From contig CANQKL010000095.1 of NCBI GenBank assembly GCA_947624455.1, positions 1 through 6,357 of the forward strand: a stretch of DNA of 6,357 bases. Reading direction: 5' to 3'. The DNA comes from an uncultured Clostridia bacterium. Its GTDB lineage: Bacteria; Bacillota; Clostridia; UMGS1883. This document shows positions 1-6,137 of this stretch, one piece after another. Every line of letters starts with the position of its first letter. The stretch's first letter is position 1. Both the position numbers and the translations under genes were made by a program. Under the pieces are notes generated by a model. That model saw only the letters and a program-made list of their open reading frames with translations. It was not told the origin of the DNA and did no database searches.

Positions 1-406
1 CGACTGGAAAGGCTCCGGCCTCGGATTTGCGGCCCAGCCTGAAAAGCAAAACGAGGAAAAGCTTGAGTCCGCCCTTAAAAACCATTTTCGTCCCGAGTTC
101 CTGAACCGGGTCGATGAGATCGTTATTTTTGAGAGCCTTACCAAGGATCAGCTCATGAAAATTCTGGACATCATGGTGAGCGAGCTTAACGAGATGCTTG
201 CCGAAAAGGGTATGCGCTTGCAGCTCACCGACGAGGCAAAAGCCTTTTTGCTTGAAAAGGGTACCGACGAGCGATTCGGCGCCCGTCCTCTCCGCAGAGC
301 TATAAGCCGTTATCTTCAGGACAAGCTGGCAGATATAATTATTCGAGGCGAACGCAGGGAAGCTCTGCGGGCCGAACTCGTTGACGGCGACATAGTTATC
401 AATTAA
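1..406 (+). CDS. clpC: ClpC-type Hsp100 AAA+ ATPase, C-terminal part (5' truncated)
   Basis: This is the last ~134 residues of a class I Clp/Hsp100 unfoldase; the gene runs in from the left edge, read from base 2. Seen: FRPEFLNRVDEIVIF, the conserved end of the second AAA+ module, with the arginine-finger Arg at bases 107-109, then a C-terminal small domain ending in the GARPLRR motif, whose sensor-2 Arg is at bases 284-286. It closes with a short tail ending DGDIVIN. Family knowledge: ClpC hexamers unfold proteins and feed them to ClpP in the cytoplasm, under stress and for regulated proteolysis. ClpB shares these motifs; the LLRG-like tail (IIIRGERR) and overall pattern favour ClpC, but the N domain, middle domain and ClpP-binding loop lie outside the window. 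No terminator is visible before the sigma factor gene 45 bases downstream, so read-through into it is possible. Confidence 0.9.
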   Translation, partial: DWKGSGLGFAAQPEKQNEEKLESALKNHFRPEFLNRVDEIVIFESLTKDQLMKILDIMVSELNEMLAEKGMRLQLTDEAKAFLLEKGTDERFGARPLRRAISRYLQDKLADIIIRGERREALRAELVDGDIVIN

Positions 407-438
407 AAATAAGCCGCCGTTGAGAGTTTGACCGTCCC

Positions 439-448
439 GGGAGGTGAT
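439..448 (+). promoter_or_regulatory. Ribosome binding site that sets the sigma factor start
   Basis: GGGAGGTGAT matches nearly the whole anti-Shine-Dalgarno sequence. Its GGAGG core sits 7 bases before the GTG at 452. The upstream in-frame TTG at 428 has no such site, so GTG 452 is taken as the start. Confidence 0.85.
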
Positions 449-451
449 GAT

Positions 452-982
452 GTGGACGATTTTATAAAGAAGCTTGTCAAAGGCGATGAAAAAGCGTTTG
501 AAAAGCTGGTAATTGAATATCAAAACAGAGTGTATTCCGTGTGCTTGGGAATGATGAAAAATCCCCATGACGCTCAGGATGCCGCACAGGAAACCTTTTT
601 GAAAGCCTATCACCGCATCAGAGATTTCCGGGGACAGAGCAGCATAGAGACTTGGCTAACAAGGATCGCCATGAACGCTTGCCTTGATATGATACGGCTG
701 CGGAGCGATACTCTTCCCTTGGTCGAAGGACTTGACGCGGCCGATCCAATGACCGTTGAAAACCGGGTTCTATTAACCGAACAAAGCCGCGCCGTCAGAA
801 AGGCCCTCGACCAGCTTCCGCCCGAACAGCGATCCATAGTAGTGCTTAGAGACATACAGTGCTATAGCTATGAGGAAGTTTGTGATATTTTGAATTTAAA
901 TATGGGTACTGTACGGTCAAGGCTGCACCGCGCCCGGGAAAAAATTAAAAAAATTTTTATGGAAAATGGGGAACTTTTTTAG
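452..982 (+). CDS. ECF (extracytoplasmic function) RNA polymerase sigma factor, SigW/RpoE-like
   Basis: A 176-residue group IV sigma factor, the usual ECF length. Region 2 (about residues 16-84) has the DAQDAAQETFLKAY core-binding helix and a region 2.4 WLTRIAMNACLDMIR, which opens the -10 element. After a linker of ~35 residues comes region 4 (about 116-169), LPPEQRSIVVLRD followed by a helix-turn-helix ending NMGTVRSRLHRAREKIK, which reads the -35 element. There is no region 1 or 3, as expected. The start is GTG, chosen by the strong ribosome binding site. The next gene encodes a zinc-finger membrane anti-sigma factor 66 bases downstream, the classic pairing, so the protein is probably held at the membrane until a signal releases it. 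No ECF promoter was recognised upstream of this gene; its own expression may come from clpC read-through or an unseen promoter. The exact ECF group and signal cannot be told from sequence. Confidence 0.95.
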   Translation: MDDFIKKLVKGDEKAFEKLVIEYQNRVYSVCLGMMKNPHDAQDAAQETFLKAYHRIRDFRGQSSIETWLTRIAMNACLDMIRLRSDTLPLVEGLDAADPMTVENRVLLTEQSRAVRKALDQLPPEQRSIVVLRDIQCYSYEEVCDILNLNMGTVRSRLHRAREKIKKIFMENGELF

Positions 983-997
983 ATTTTTTTCGTCTAA
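970..997 (+). promoter_or_regulatory. Predicted ECF sigma-dependent promoter for the anti-sigma/glycosylase genes
   Basis: The -35 element GGAACTT starts at 970. Exactly 16 bases after GGAAC comes the -10 element CGTCTAA (991-997), with a T-rich spacer. This agrees with known ECF promoters, which have an AAC-containing -35 and a CGTC/TCTAA-type -10 about 16-17 bases apart. The -35 lies inside the last sigma codons (Glu-Leu-Phe) and the spacer covers the stop. Transcription would start near 1001-1005, giving a leader of ~45 bases before the anti-sigma ATG. That this operon's own sigma factor recognises it is inference. Confidence 0.75.
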
Positions 998-1033
998 TAT
1001 ATGTAGAACGAGAAAGGGCCATTGTATATTAAG

Positions 1034-1041
1034 AAAGGAGG
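1034..1041 (+). promoter_or_regulatory. Ribosome binding site that sets the anti-sigma start
   Basis: AAAGGAGG lies 7 bases before the ATG at 1049. It falls inside the longer frame that begins at TTG 1022, so that upstream start is rejected. Confidence 0.85.
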
Positions 1042-1048
1042 CGGCAGC

Positions 1049-2338
1049 ATGAAATGCGCTGAATTCAGAGAAGCGGTGTTTGAGCTTGTGTCCGGCGAGC
1101 TGGATGAAAGCCGGACCGCGGCTGCGAAGGAACATATGTCGAACTGCGCTCAGTGCCGCCGGGAATATGAAGCGGCCGTGGAAATGATGGACGCGCTCAA
1201 AGAGTTTGGCGAGACGCAGGCTCCTCCCCAGCTATTGCCGAACGTTATGAACGCTGTCAAGAACGAAAAGGCCCGCCAGCGTTTCAGCTACATCAAATAC
1301 GCCGCATCCGCCGCCGCGGCTCTGGTTCTCGTGGTCGGCGCGGTAAAGGTTCTGCCCGGGATAGTAAAATCCCCTGCCGAAATATCCCCTGACAGCGCTC
1401 AGACCAACTCTCTGACTGAGGAAAATACAGACACGTCCGGGGACACGTCCGGAGAAACGCCTATGACGGCGAGTCTGGAAAATGACGAAAGCGCCATCGT
1501 GGGAGAGGTCCAGCCTATAGACGGGGAAGAAACCGTCCAGAGCGGCGAGACTGAGTCCAATCCGGCCAAAGCAGCAAAGGAAGTTAGCGAGTCTAAAGAT
1601 ATGCTTCCAAAAAACGATAAGCTTCCCACTACTAAAAACACCGACAGCGCCAGAACTTCATCCTCCGCCGAGACCGCAAAAGATACGGCCCCGTCCAACA
1701 ATAGTAAAAACGAAGCTTTCGATACGGTGACGAATGGAAATACAGCCGTTCAGGACAGGGAATCTAAAGACGCCAGCTCCGCTGACATAACCCCAGAAGC
1801 CATTAAGCCGGTAATAAATAGCTCCGAACCCAAGTCCCAGGCCGAGGTTCCCAACGATTCGAACAAAACGGTCAGCGATGTGTTTGGAGGTCTGTCCGAA
1901 TCCCTTGACCAAGACAGCTCCATGCCCACTGCCCTTGACGACGAAGACGGCGGTTCGCCCTACGGCATACGCAAAGGTTCCTCCGGCGGCGGGTCTGGCG
2001 GCTCTTCCAGCGAAGCCGGGAACGGCTCCGGCGGCTTTCAGATAATCACTGCCGGACTCGGCGATGAGCCCGTTGTGGAAACTGCGGAGCGGGATTTTAT
2101 TCATCGGACTTGCCGTTTTACGGTAGAATCCCAGTTCGCCGAGGCGGTAAAGAACATTGAAACTAAGGGAAAGACCATGGCTCAGGTGTCCGCCGAGCTG
2201 GACAGCCTTGGAGTATTATATGAGATCTACGTAATAGAGGATGAGTACACCGCTGAATACCGCGCTGCCAATCCGGAACGCCGCTCCGAGATCGAGGCGC
2301 TTTGTTCCGCCGAGGACTGCGAAATAGTAGTTAAATAG
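1049..2338 (+). CDS. Zinc-finger (zf-HC2) membrane anti-sigma factor with a long extracytoplasmic region
   Basis: A 429-residue single-pass membrane protein, about twice the length of RsiW-type anti-sigma factors. Residues 1-55 form the anti-sigma domain with the zinc-binding H29-x3-C33-x2-C36 motif and Cys3 near the start; this cytoplasmic part should clamp the sigma factor encoded upstream. One hydrophobic segment lies at about residues 82-106 (Ala/Val/Leu-rich). Then come ~200 residues rich in Ser, Thr, Asp, Glu, Asn and Lys with few hydrophobics, probably a disordered wall-spanning stalk; a Gly/Ser hinge at 310-329; and a compact C-terminal domain of ~100 residues with Cys355, Cys419 and Cys424 that I do not recognise. 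The family is usually inactivated by regulated intramembrane proteolysis or by redox loss of zinc; which applies here is unknown. The gene has its own predicted ECF promoter and is followed 17 bases later by the glycosylase. Anti-sigma assignment is firm; the outer domain's role is open. Confidence 0.9.
   Translation: MKCAEFREAVFELVSGELDESRTAAAKEHMSNCAQCRREYEAAVEMMDALKEFGETQAPPQLLPNVMNAVKNEKARQRFSYIKYAASAAAALVLVVGAVKVLPGIVKSPAEISPDSAQTNSLTEENTDTSGDTSGETPMTASLENDESAIVGEVQPIDGEETVQSGETESNPAKAAKEVSESKDMLPKNDKLPTTKNTDSARTSSSAETAKDTAPSNNSKNEAFDTVTNGNTAVQDRESKDASSADITPEAIKPVINSSEPKSQAEVPNDSNKTVSDVFGGLSESLDQDSSMPTALDDEDGGSPYGIRKGSSGGGSGGSSSEAGNGSGGFQIITAGLGDEPVVETAERDFIHRTCRFTVESQFAEAVKNIETKGKTMAQVSAELDSLGVLYEIYVIEDEYTAEYRAANPERRSEIEALCSAEDCEIVVK
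1430..1452 (+). repeat. Short tandem direct repeat in the anti-sigma stalk
   Basis: The 11-base unit GACACGTCCGG occurs at 1430-1440 and 1442-1452, a 12-base period. It encodes a doubled Asp-Thr-Ser-Gly, consistent with slippage-driven growth of the low-complexity stalk. Confidence 0.6.
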
Positions 2339-2355
2339 CGCAAAGGATGATATAA

Positions 2356-3222
2356 ATGGAAGTAACCCGGGTATCAAATAAGGATTTTGACCTGACCCAC
2401 ACCTTTGAATGTGGTCAATGCTTCCGCTGGAACAGAGCCGATGACGGCAGCTACAGCGGAGTGGCCGGAAGCAAGGCCGTCAGACTTCGCCAGGATGGCG
2501 ACAGCATCCTCATCGAAAATTGCTCCGCCGAGGATTTTGACAGTTTCTGGCGGGGATATCTGGATCTTGACCGTGACTACGGCGAAATAAAACAGGCCGT
2601 GTCCATAAATGAGCTGATGCGCAACGCCGTTAGCTTTGGCGGCGGCATCAGGATATTAAGGCAGGAATTTTTTGAAACACTTATTTCATACATAATTTCT
2701 CAGAACAATTCTATACCAAATATCAAGCGGGTCGTAGAGCGGCTATGTTCAGCCTATGGCGAACCTGTAATGCTGGGAGATGAGGTGCGCTACGCCTTTC
2801 CATCCGCTCAAAGGCTGGCCTCGCTGAACGAATCGGATTTCCGCAGTTTGGGAGCCGGTTTTCGGGATCGCTATCTTGCCGGAGTCTCCAGACTGGCGGC
2901 GGAAGGCGCTCTGGATCCCGACCGTCTCTCGGCTCTGCCCACAGCCGAAGCTCGGGCGGAGCTAATGAAGATAAAGGGAGTAGGCAATAAGGTCTGCGAC
3001 TGCGTTCTCCTGTTCGCCTTAGGTAAGTTTGACCTCTTCCCCACCGACACATGGATAAAAAAAGTAATGTCTGAAAGCTTCTCCACAGATTCAGTTTCCG
3101 CGGCAAAAAATGAGGGCGAGCGCATTTTCGGTCAGTACAGCGGCTTTGCCCAGCAGTATCTGTTTTATTGGCGGCGGGAAACGGATAAAACCGAACGGTC
3201 AAAGCCTTTAAAAAGTTTATAA
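2356..3222 (+). CDS. ogg: OGG1-type 8-oxoguanine DNA glycosylase/AP lyase
   Basis: A 288-residue base-excision repair enzyme, the usual size for clostridial OGG1 homologues such as that of Clostridium acetobutylicum. The N-terminal OGG domain has FECGQCFRW at about residues 18-26. The helix-hairpin-helix GPD domain follows, with SQNNSIPNIKRVVERLC near 115-131, equivalent to the SQNNNI stretch of human OGG1. The hairpin KGVGNKVCDC carries the catalytic Lys212, and FPTDTW carries the catalytic Asp231; their 19-residue spacing equals that of human Lys249 and Asp268. Both catalytic residues are present, so the enzyme should be active, removing 8-oxoguanine from DNA and cutting at the abasic site. 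The ATG at 2356 has AAAGGA 8 bases upstream. The gene lies 17 bases after the anti-sigma gene on the same strand, so it is probably co-transcribed and under ECF control. AlkA-type glycosylases share the fold but lack this N-terminal motif pattern. Confidence 0.94.
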   Translation: MEVTRVSNKDFDLTHTFECGQCFRWNRADDGSYSGVAGSKAVRLRQDGDSILIENCSAEDFDSFWRGYLDLDRDYGEIKQAVSINELMRNAVSFGGGIRILRQEFFETLISYIISQNNSIPNIKRVVERLCSAYGEPVMLGDEVRYAFPSAQRLASLNESDFRSLGAGFRDRYLAGVSRLAAEGALDPDRLSALPTAEARAELMKIKGVGNKVCDCVLLFALGKFDLFPTDTWIKKVMSESFSTDSVSAAKNEGERIFGQYSGFAQQYLFYWRRETDKTERSKPLKSL

Positions 3223-3293
3223 ACCTGTTGCTGAAAACTAATAACTTTTATGTAACTTGGAGGCACGGGGCTGTCCAAAAAAATCGCGCAGAA

Positions 3294-3392
3294 CAAACGA
3301 AAATCAGCTCTCGCAGGCGGCAGGCGAAGCCTGCTGCCGAGAAAGCCCTCCCGACGGCGTACATAGGTACGCCGAGCGGTGATTTTCGTTCG
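3294..3392. repeat. Foldable palindromic element (predicted three-way junction)
   Basis: Three nested pairings are visible. The outer stem AACGAAAATCA (3296-3306) pairs perfectly with TGATTTTCGTT (3380-3390). Inside it, GGCGGCAGGC (3316-3325) pairs with GCCTGCTGCC (3329-3338) around a GAA loop with one G-T pair, and CGGCGTAC (3355-3362) pairs perfectly with GTACGCCG (3367-3374) around a 4-base loop. The second hairpin and the outer stem are nearly adjacent. It encodes nothing evident and could be a dispersed intergenic repeat (MITE-like), a structured RNA or a 3'-end stabiliser. It looks like the kind of repeat scattered between genes in clostridial genomes, but copy number cannot be seen from one window. 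Confidence 0.6.
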
Positions 3393-3415
3393 TAGTCCAA
3401 GGGCATAGAATGAAG

Positions 3416-3453
3416 AGAAAATCCGTCTTTTTCTTGAAAAAGGCGGATTTTCT
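3416..3453. terminator. Long hairpin, probable bidirectional terminator
   Basis: A 17-bp stem (3416-3432 with 3437-3453, one G-T pair) closes on a CTTG loop. The GC-rich core (CCGTC/GGCGG) is flanked by A/T runs inside the stem, so either strand ends in a short T-rich stretch (ATTTTCT). Its place between convergent genes fits termination of the glycosylase operon on + and of yfmF-yfmH on -. The T tracts are short, so efficiency is uncertain. It may also be the end of the adjacent repeat element. Confidence 0.6.
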
Positions 3454-3571
3454 ACATTAATAATTTATAATTTTTATTGTTAGCTTTTTCAATATGCAAA
3501 ATTGCCTTAAATCAAAACCTTAAGCTCTTGGACGATCTGCGCCATTTTTTTACAGCCACTTTTTGTCATTC

Positions 3572-4846
3572 TCAATTTTTCGGATAAACTATGCTCAGGC
3601 TTGACCTTTCAGGCGACAGCAGGGCGTTGAGCCGCTCCATACCATCCTCTATGGTGACAGTTTTCCAAACCTGGGGATAAGTACTCAAATCAACGCCCCT
3701 ATGGTAAGAAAACATATATTCGTTGCCGATATTCTCCACATCTCCGCCCATGAGCCTTATATAACGTCCGTATAAAACGTTCATGGCCTGCCGCCACGCC
3801 TCCGGGTCGATGCCGTCGCGCTTTACACGGGCGATCTCCTCGTGTACGGCCTTCGCCACCGCCTTGGGATCCTTGCTTTCGCCGCCTATCTCGGCGAAGC
3901 CAAAGCTCTTTTCATATTCGTAATATCCGCCAAAGTTGCGGTTGATAAGACCTTCGGAATACAACCGCTCGTACAGGGGCGAGCTGCCGCCCACCAGCAC
4001 TCTCAACAGAGCGGAAGTGACAATGTCGCGCTTAAGGAGATCCCCTCCAGTTTCAATATCCTTAAAGCCCAGCGAGAAAGAGGGCATAGCGATCTCAAAA
4101 TATGCCTCGCTTTCAGGACTGACTATCTCGTCCGGCTCCGCGGGGAAAACCTGCTGTATCTCGCCCTCGGGCTTATCCTTCGTAATAAGCTCATCAACTA
4201 TATCGCCTATCTTTTCCGGGTCGATATCGCCCACGCATATCACCGCCATGTTGGAAGGGTGATAAAAGGTGTTATAGCACTTGTAAAGCAGCTCGGGAGT
4301 TGTTTTCATTACCTCCTCCACGCTGCCAGCTATCTCAGTGCGTACAGGGTGATTTTTGTACAAGCCGCGGAGACAGTTATAGAAGCAGACTTGATCCGGG
4401 TCGTCATCGTACATCCGCACCTCCTGGGCTATGATCCCCTTCTCCTTCTCCACGTTTTCCTTAGTGAAATAGGGGGTCTGCACATAGCTCAAGAGCTGGC
4501 GGAAATTCTCGTAAAAATAGTCGGTGCAGCTGAAAAGGTAGTTGGTAACGCCAAAGCTGGTGAAGGCGTTGACGTTGGCCCCCTTGAACAGTGAAAAAGC
4601 GTTAGAGCCGTCGGGCTGTTCAAAGACCTTATGCTCCAAAAAGTGGGCAACGCCGTCGATGACCTTGGTGACCTCAGTCTCTCTAGGAACCACAAACTCG
4701 GTGTTTATGGAGCCGTAGCACGTACTGAAGGTGGCATATTTCTTAGCGGTATTTTTCTGAAGTATGATCACCTTGAGTCCGCTCTTATGCTCGCCCTCGT
4801 AGATACAGTCCTTCAGAAGCTCGTCATATTTCCTGGTAAAATTCAT
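3572..4846 (-). CDS. yfmH: M16-family zinc metallopeptidase YfmH (B. subtilis YmfH), EF-P modification-associated
   Basis: A 424-residue inverzincin (M16B) peptidase. The inverted zinc motif is H68-F-L-E71-H72, followed by the GANVNAFTSF strand, and the third zinc ligand is Glu142 in GIIAQEVRMYDDDP, 70 residues on as the family requires; the catalytic half is therefore intact. The C-terminal half lacks the usual Arg/Tyr pair: the Arg is present (R294, in LYERLYSEGLIN) but the Tyr seven residues later is Ile. That pair is present in the neighbour YfmF, so the two likely work as a heterodimer. Family knowledge: the B. subtilis pair is required for 5-aminopentanol modification of translation factor EF-P, by an unclear route. 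The ATG directly abuts the yfmF stop, and a ribosome binding site (AAAGGAGGAGG) overlaps the end of yfmF, so translation is probably coupled. The EF-P link is inferred from homology; no EF-P gene is in the window. Confidence 0.9.
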   Translation of the reverse strand: MNFTRKYDELLKDCIYEGEHKSGLKVIILQKNTAKKYATFSTCYGSINTEFVVPRETEVTKVIDGVAHFLEHKVFEQPDGSNAFSLFKGANVNAFTSFGVTNYLFSCTDYFYENFRQLLSYVQTPYFTKENVEKEKGIIAQEVRMYDDDPDQVCFYNCLRGLYKNHPVRTEIAGSVEEVMKTTPELLYKCYNTFYHPSNMAVICVGDIDPEKIGDIVDELITKDKPEGEIQQVFPAEPDEIVSPESEAYFEIAMPSFSLGFKDIETGGDLLKRDIVTSALLRVLVGGSSPLYERLYSEGLINRNFGGYYEYEKSFGFAEIGGESKDPKAVAKAVHEEIARVKRDGIDPEAWRQAMNVLYGRYIRLMGGDVENIGNEYMFSYHRGVDLSTYPQVWKTVTIEDGMERLNALLSPERSSLSIVYPKN

Positions 4847-6106
4847 TTATGCCTCCTCCTTTCCTGTCAGGAAGTAAACCGTGTCCAGCTTGACCCGGTT
4901 AGCTACTTCGACTATCTGTTCCTTTGTCACCTTTTCTATGTTCTCAATAGCCTGACCAATGGTTATGTCCCGGCCCAGCAGTATTTGCGCGGTGTAGAAA
5001 TATTCCATGGCCTCCACGCTGTCCACTCTTGAGCGGTAGCTGTTGCATATTTCCTTTTTTGCAATGTCAATGTCCTCGTCGGTGAAGTCTCCATTTTTCA
5101 TAGCCTGGAGCTGAGCCATTATCTCATTATAGGCGGGATCAAAATTCTCAAACTCGATGCCGCTGGATATGTTCAGCACGCCAAGCAGATCGTTAGCCCA
5201 GGACGAAGCGTAGTAGCACAGGCTAAGACGCTCCCGGACATTGTTGAACAGCTTGCTGCTGGGGCCGCCGCCGTATATGGCGCTGAACACTGTCTGCGCC
5301 CAGGCCATATCCTCGGAGGGCTTTATGCCCGTGCGCATACCGATAGCCAGCTTGCCTTGAGTGACGTCCATGTGATCAGTGACGCGCTTTACCTCGCTCA
5401 CTTCGCTCTTTATCCGCGCAAGGGTGTGGGCGGCCTCCCTCTCCGGCAGAGGTTCTACAGCCGCGCGGGCGGCCTTTTCAGCGGCAGACTCGTCAAAGTT
5501 GCCGGTGAATACTATGCTGATTCCGGAGGTATTTATTATATCCCGATAGTACTCATACAGCCCCTCGGCGGTAATTTTTTCCACGTCCTCCTCATAGCCC
5601 AGGCTGTTGACTCCACAGCCCTCGCCGGCGAACATTATCTCATCCAGCCGCATGGACGCATAGTAGCGTTTATCGCTGATCTGGTTGCGTATGCGGTCGA
5701 TAAGGTTAGTCTTTTCCTGCTTTACGGTATCGGGGTCAAATTTTCCGTCCACTCCGCCCTTGAAAGCCGTGGTAAAGAGCAGCTCCAGCGTCCGGTCGAA
5801 AATTGGTTCAGGCAGGAACTGGTCACAGACGGCCTCCGCCGCCACGCGGATATTGTGTTCCTCGCCCCTCTTGCCGGAGGAGCAGTATAGCCCCGCGCCG
5901 TAAAGTTTGTCCAAAGCCACATTCAACTCCCGGTTAGTGCGGCAAAGCTCGTTTCCCATCTTCAAGGTCTGAACCAACAACGACCCGTTGGAAGCCCCCT
6001 CCCTGGTCAGCGGACGGTAAAAAATCACACTGGCCATATAGGTCTTGAACTTTTCGTCTTTTATCAGGTAAAGGTCGATCCCTTTTTTCAACTGGATTTT
6101 CTTCAT
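4847..6106 (-). CDS. yfmF: M16-family non-catalytic partner YfmF (B. subtilis YmfF), EF-P modification-associated
   Basis: A 419-residue M16-fold protein. Where a catalytic member would have HxxEH, the sequence reads through about residues 34-66 (TREGASNGSLLVQTL to LDKLYGAGLYCSSG) with no zinc site, so it should not cleave peptides alone. Its C-terminal half keeps R291 and Y298 in NNVRERLSLCYY, matching the VREexgLaY signature that helps bind substrate in paired M16B subunits. It lies immediately upstream of yfmH, with no spacer, in one operon. The start is the ATG at 6106-6104, which has GGAGGT 6 bases upstream; the longer frame beginning at TTG 6148 would add 14 residues and lacks a ribosome binding site. 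In B. subtilis the homologue is needed for EF-P 5-aminopentanolylation. Function is inferred from family, neighbour and residue pattern. Confidence 0.88.
   Translation of the reverse strand: MKKIQLKKGIDLYLIKDEKFKTYMASVIFYRPLTREGASNGSLLVQTLKMGNELCRTNRELNVALDKLYGAGLYCSSGKRGEEHNIRVAAEAVCDQFLPEPIFDRTLELLFTTAFKGGVDGKFDPDTVKQEKTNLIDRIRNQISDKRYYASMRLDEIMFAGEGCGVNSLGYEEDVEKITAEGLYEYYRDIINTSGISIVFTGNFDESAAEKAARAAVEPLPEREAAHTLARIKSEVSEVKRVTDHMDVTQGKLAIGMRTGIKPSEDMAWAQTVFSAIYGGGPSSKLFNNVRERLSLCYYASSWANDLLGVLNISSGIEFENFDPAYNEIMAQLQAMKNGDFTDEDIDIAKKEICNSYRSRVDSVEAMEYFYTAQILLGRDITIGQAIENIEKVTKEQIVEVANRVKLDTVYFLTGKEEA
4850..4862 (-). promoter_or_regulatory. yfmH ribosome binding site inside the yfmF 3' end
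   Basis: On the minus strand an AAAGGAGGAGG run lies within the last codons of yfmF, about 5-6 bases before the yfmH ATG, and the yfmF TAA is directly followed by that ATG. This arrangement favours coupled translation and near-equal amounts of the two subunits. Confidence 0.75.
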
Positions 6107-6112
6107 TGAATT

Positions 6113-6118
6113 ACCTCC
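6113..6118 (-). promoter_or_regulatory. Ribosome binding site that sets the yfmF start
   Basis: GGAGGT on the minus strand lies 6 bases before the ATG at 6106. It supports this start over the TTG at 6148. Confidence 0.8.
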
Positions 6119-6137
6119 GATTTCTGCCTCTGGGGCA

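Larger units (their letters stand above)
3223..3571. other. Convergent intergenic region without a credible gene
   Basis: This gap of 349 bases separates the 3' ends of the glycosylase (+) and yfmH (-). It holds a GC-rich foldable element (3294-3392), a long hairpin (3416-3453), and AT-rich sequence at both ends (3223-3260 and 3454-3571) in which I see nothing definite. The longest short frames (16 codons from 3411, 20 codons from 3569 on the minus strand) have no ribosome binding site. Confidence 0.8.

Noticed and set aside
374..400. GAAC-containing possible ECF -35 upstream of the sigma gene
   Set aside because: No CGTC or TCTAA-type -10 lies at 16-17 bases; it is within the clpC coding sequence and lacks the pattern seen at 970-997.
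428..451. TTG start giving an 8-residue longer sigma factor
   Set aside because: There is no ribosome binding site before it, and the near-perfect GGGAGGTGAT site lies inside this extension, correctly spaced for GTG 452.
975..990. T runs after the sigma gene as a terminator
   Set aside because: No GC-rich stem precedes them; they form the spacer of the ECF promoter.
1022..1048. TTG start giving a 9-residue longer anti-sigma factor
   Set aside because: The AAAGGAGG site falls within the extension and points to ATG 1049.
3215..3224. 10-base AT-rich palindrome GTTTATAAAC over the glycosylase stop
   Set aside because: It has no loop or GC stem for a terminator, and short AT palindromes are common by chance.
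3411..3461. 16-codon plus-strand frame (MKRKSVFFLKKADFLH)
   Set aside because: It lies almost wholly within the 17-bp hairpin and has no ribosome binding site; it is a by-product of the palindrome.
3507..3569. 20-codon minus-strand frame just after yfmH
   Set aside because: It has no ribosome binding site and is too short with no recognisable features.
3842..4594. Long plus-strand open frame of 250 codons opposite yfmH
   Set aside because: It is antisense to a clear M16 peptidase with intact motifs, and its translation has no recognisable domain; codon bias of the real gene explains it. The same applies to the antisense frames at 5357-5890 and 1658-2104.
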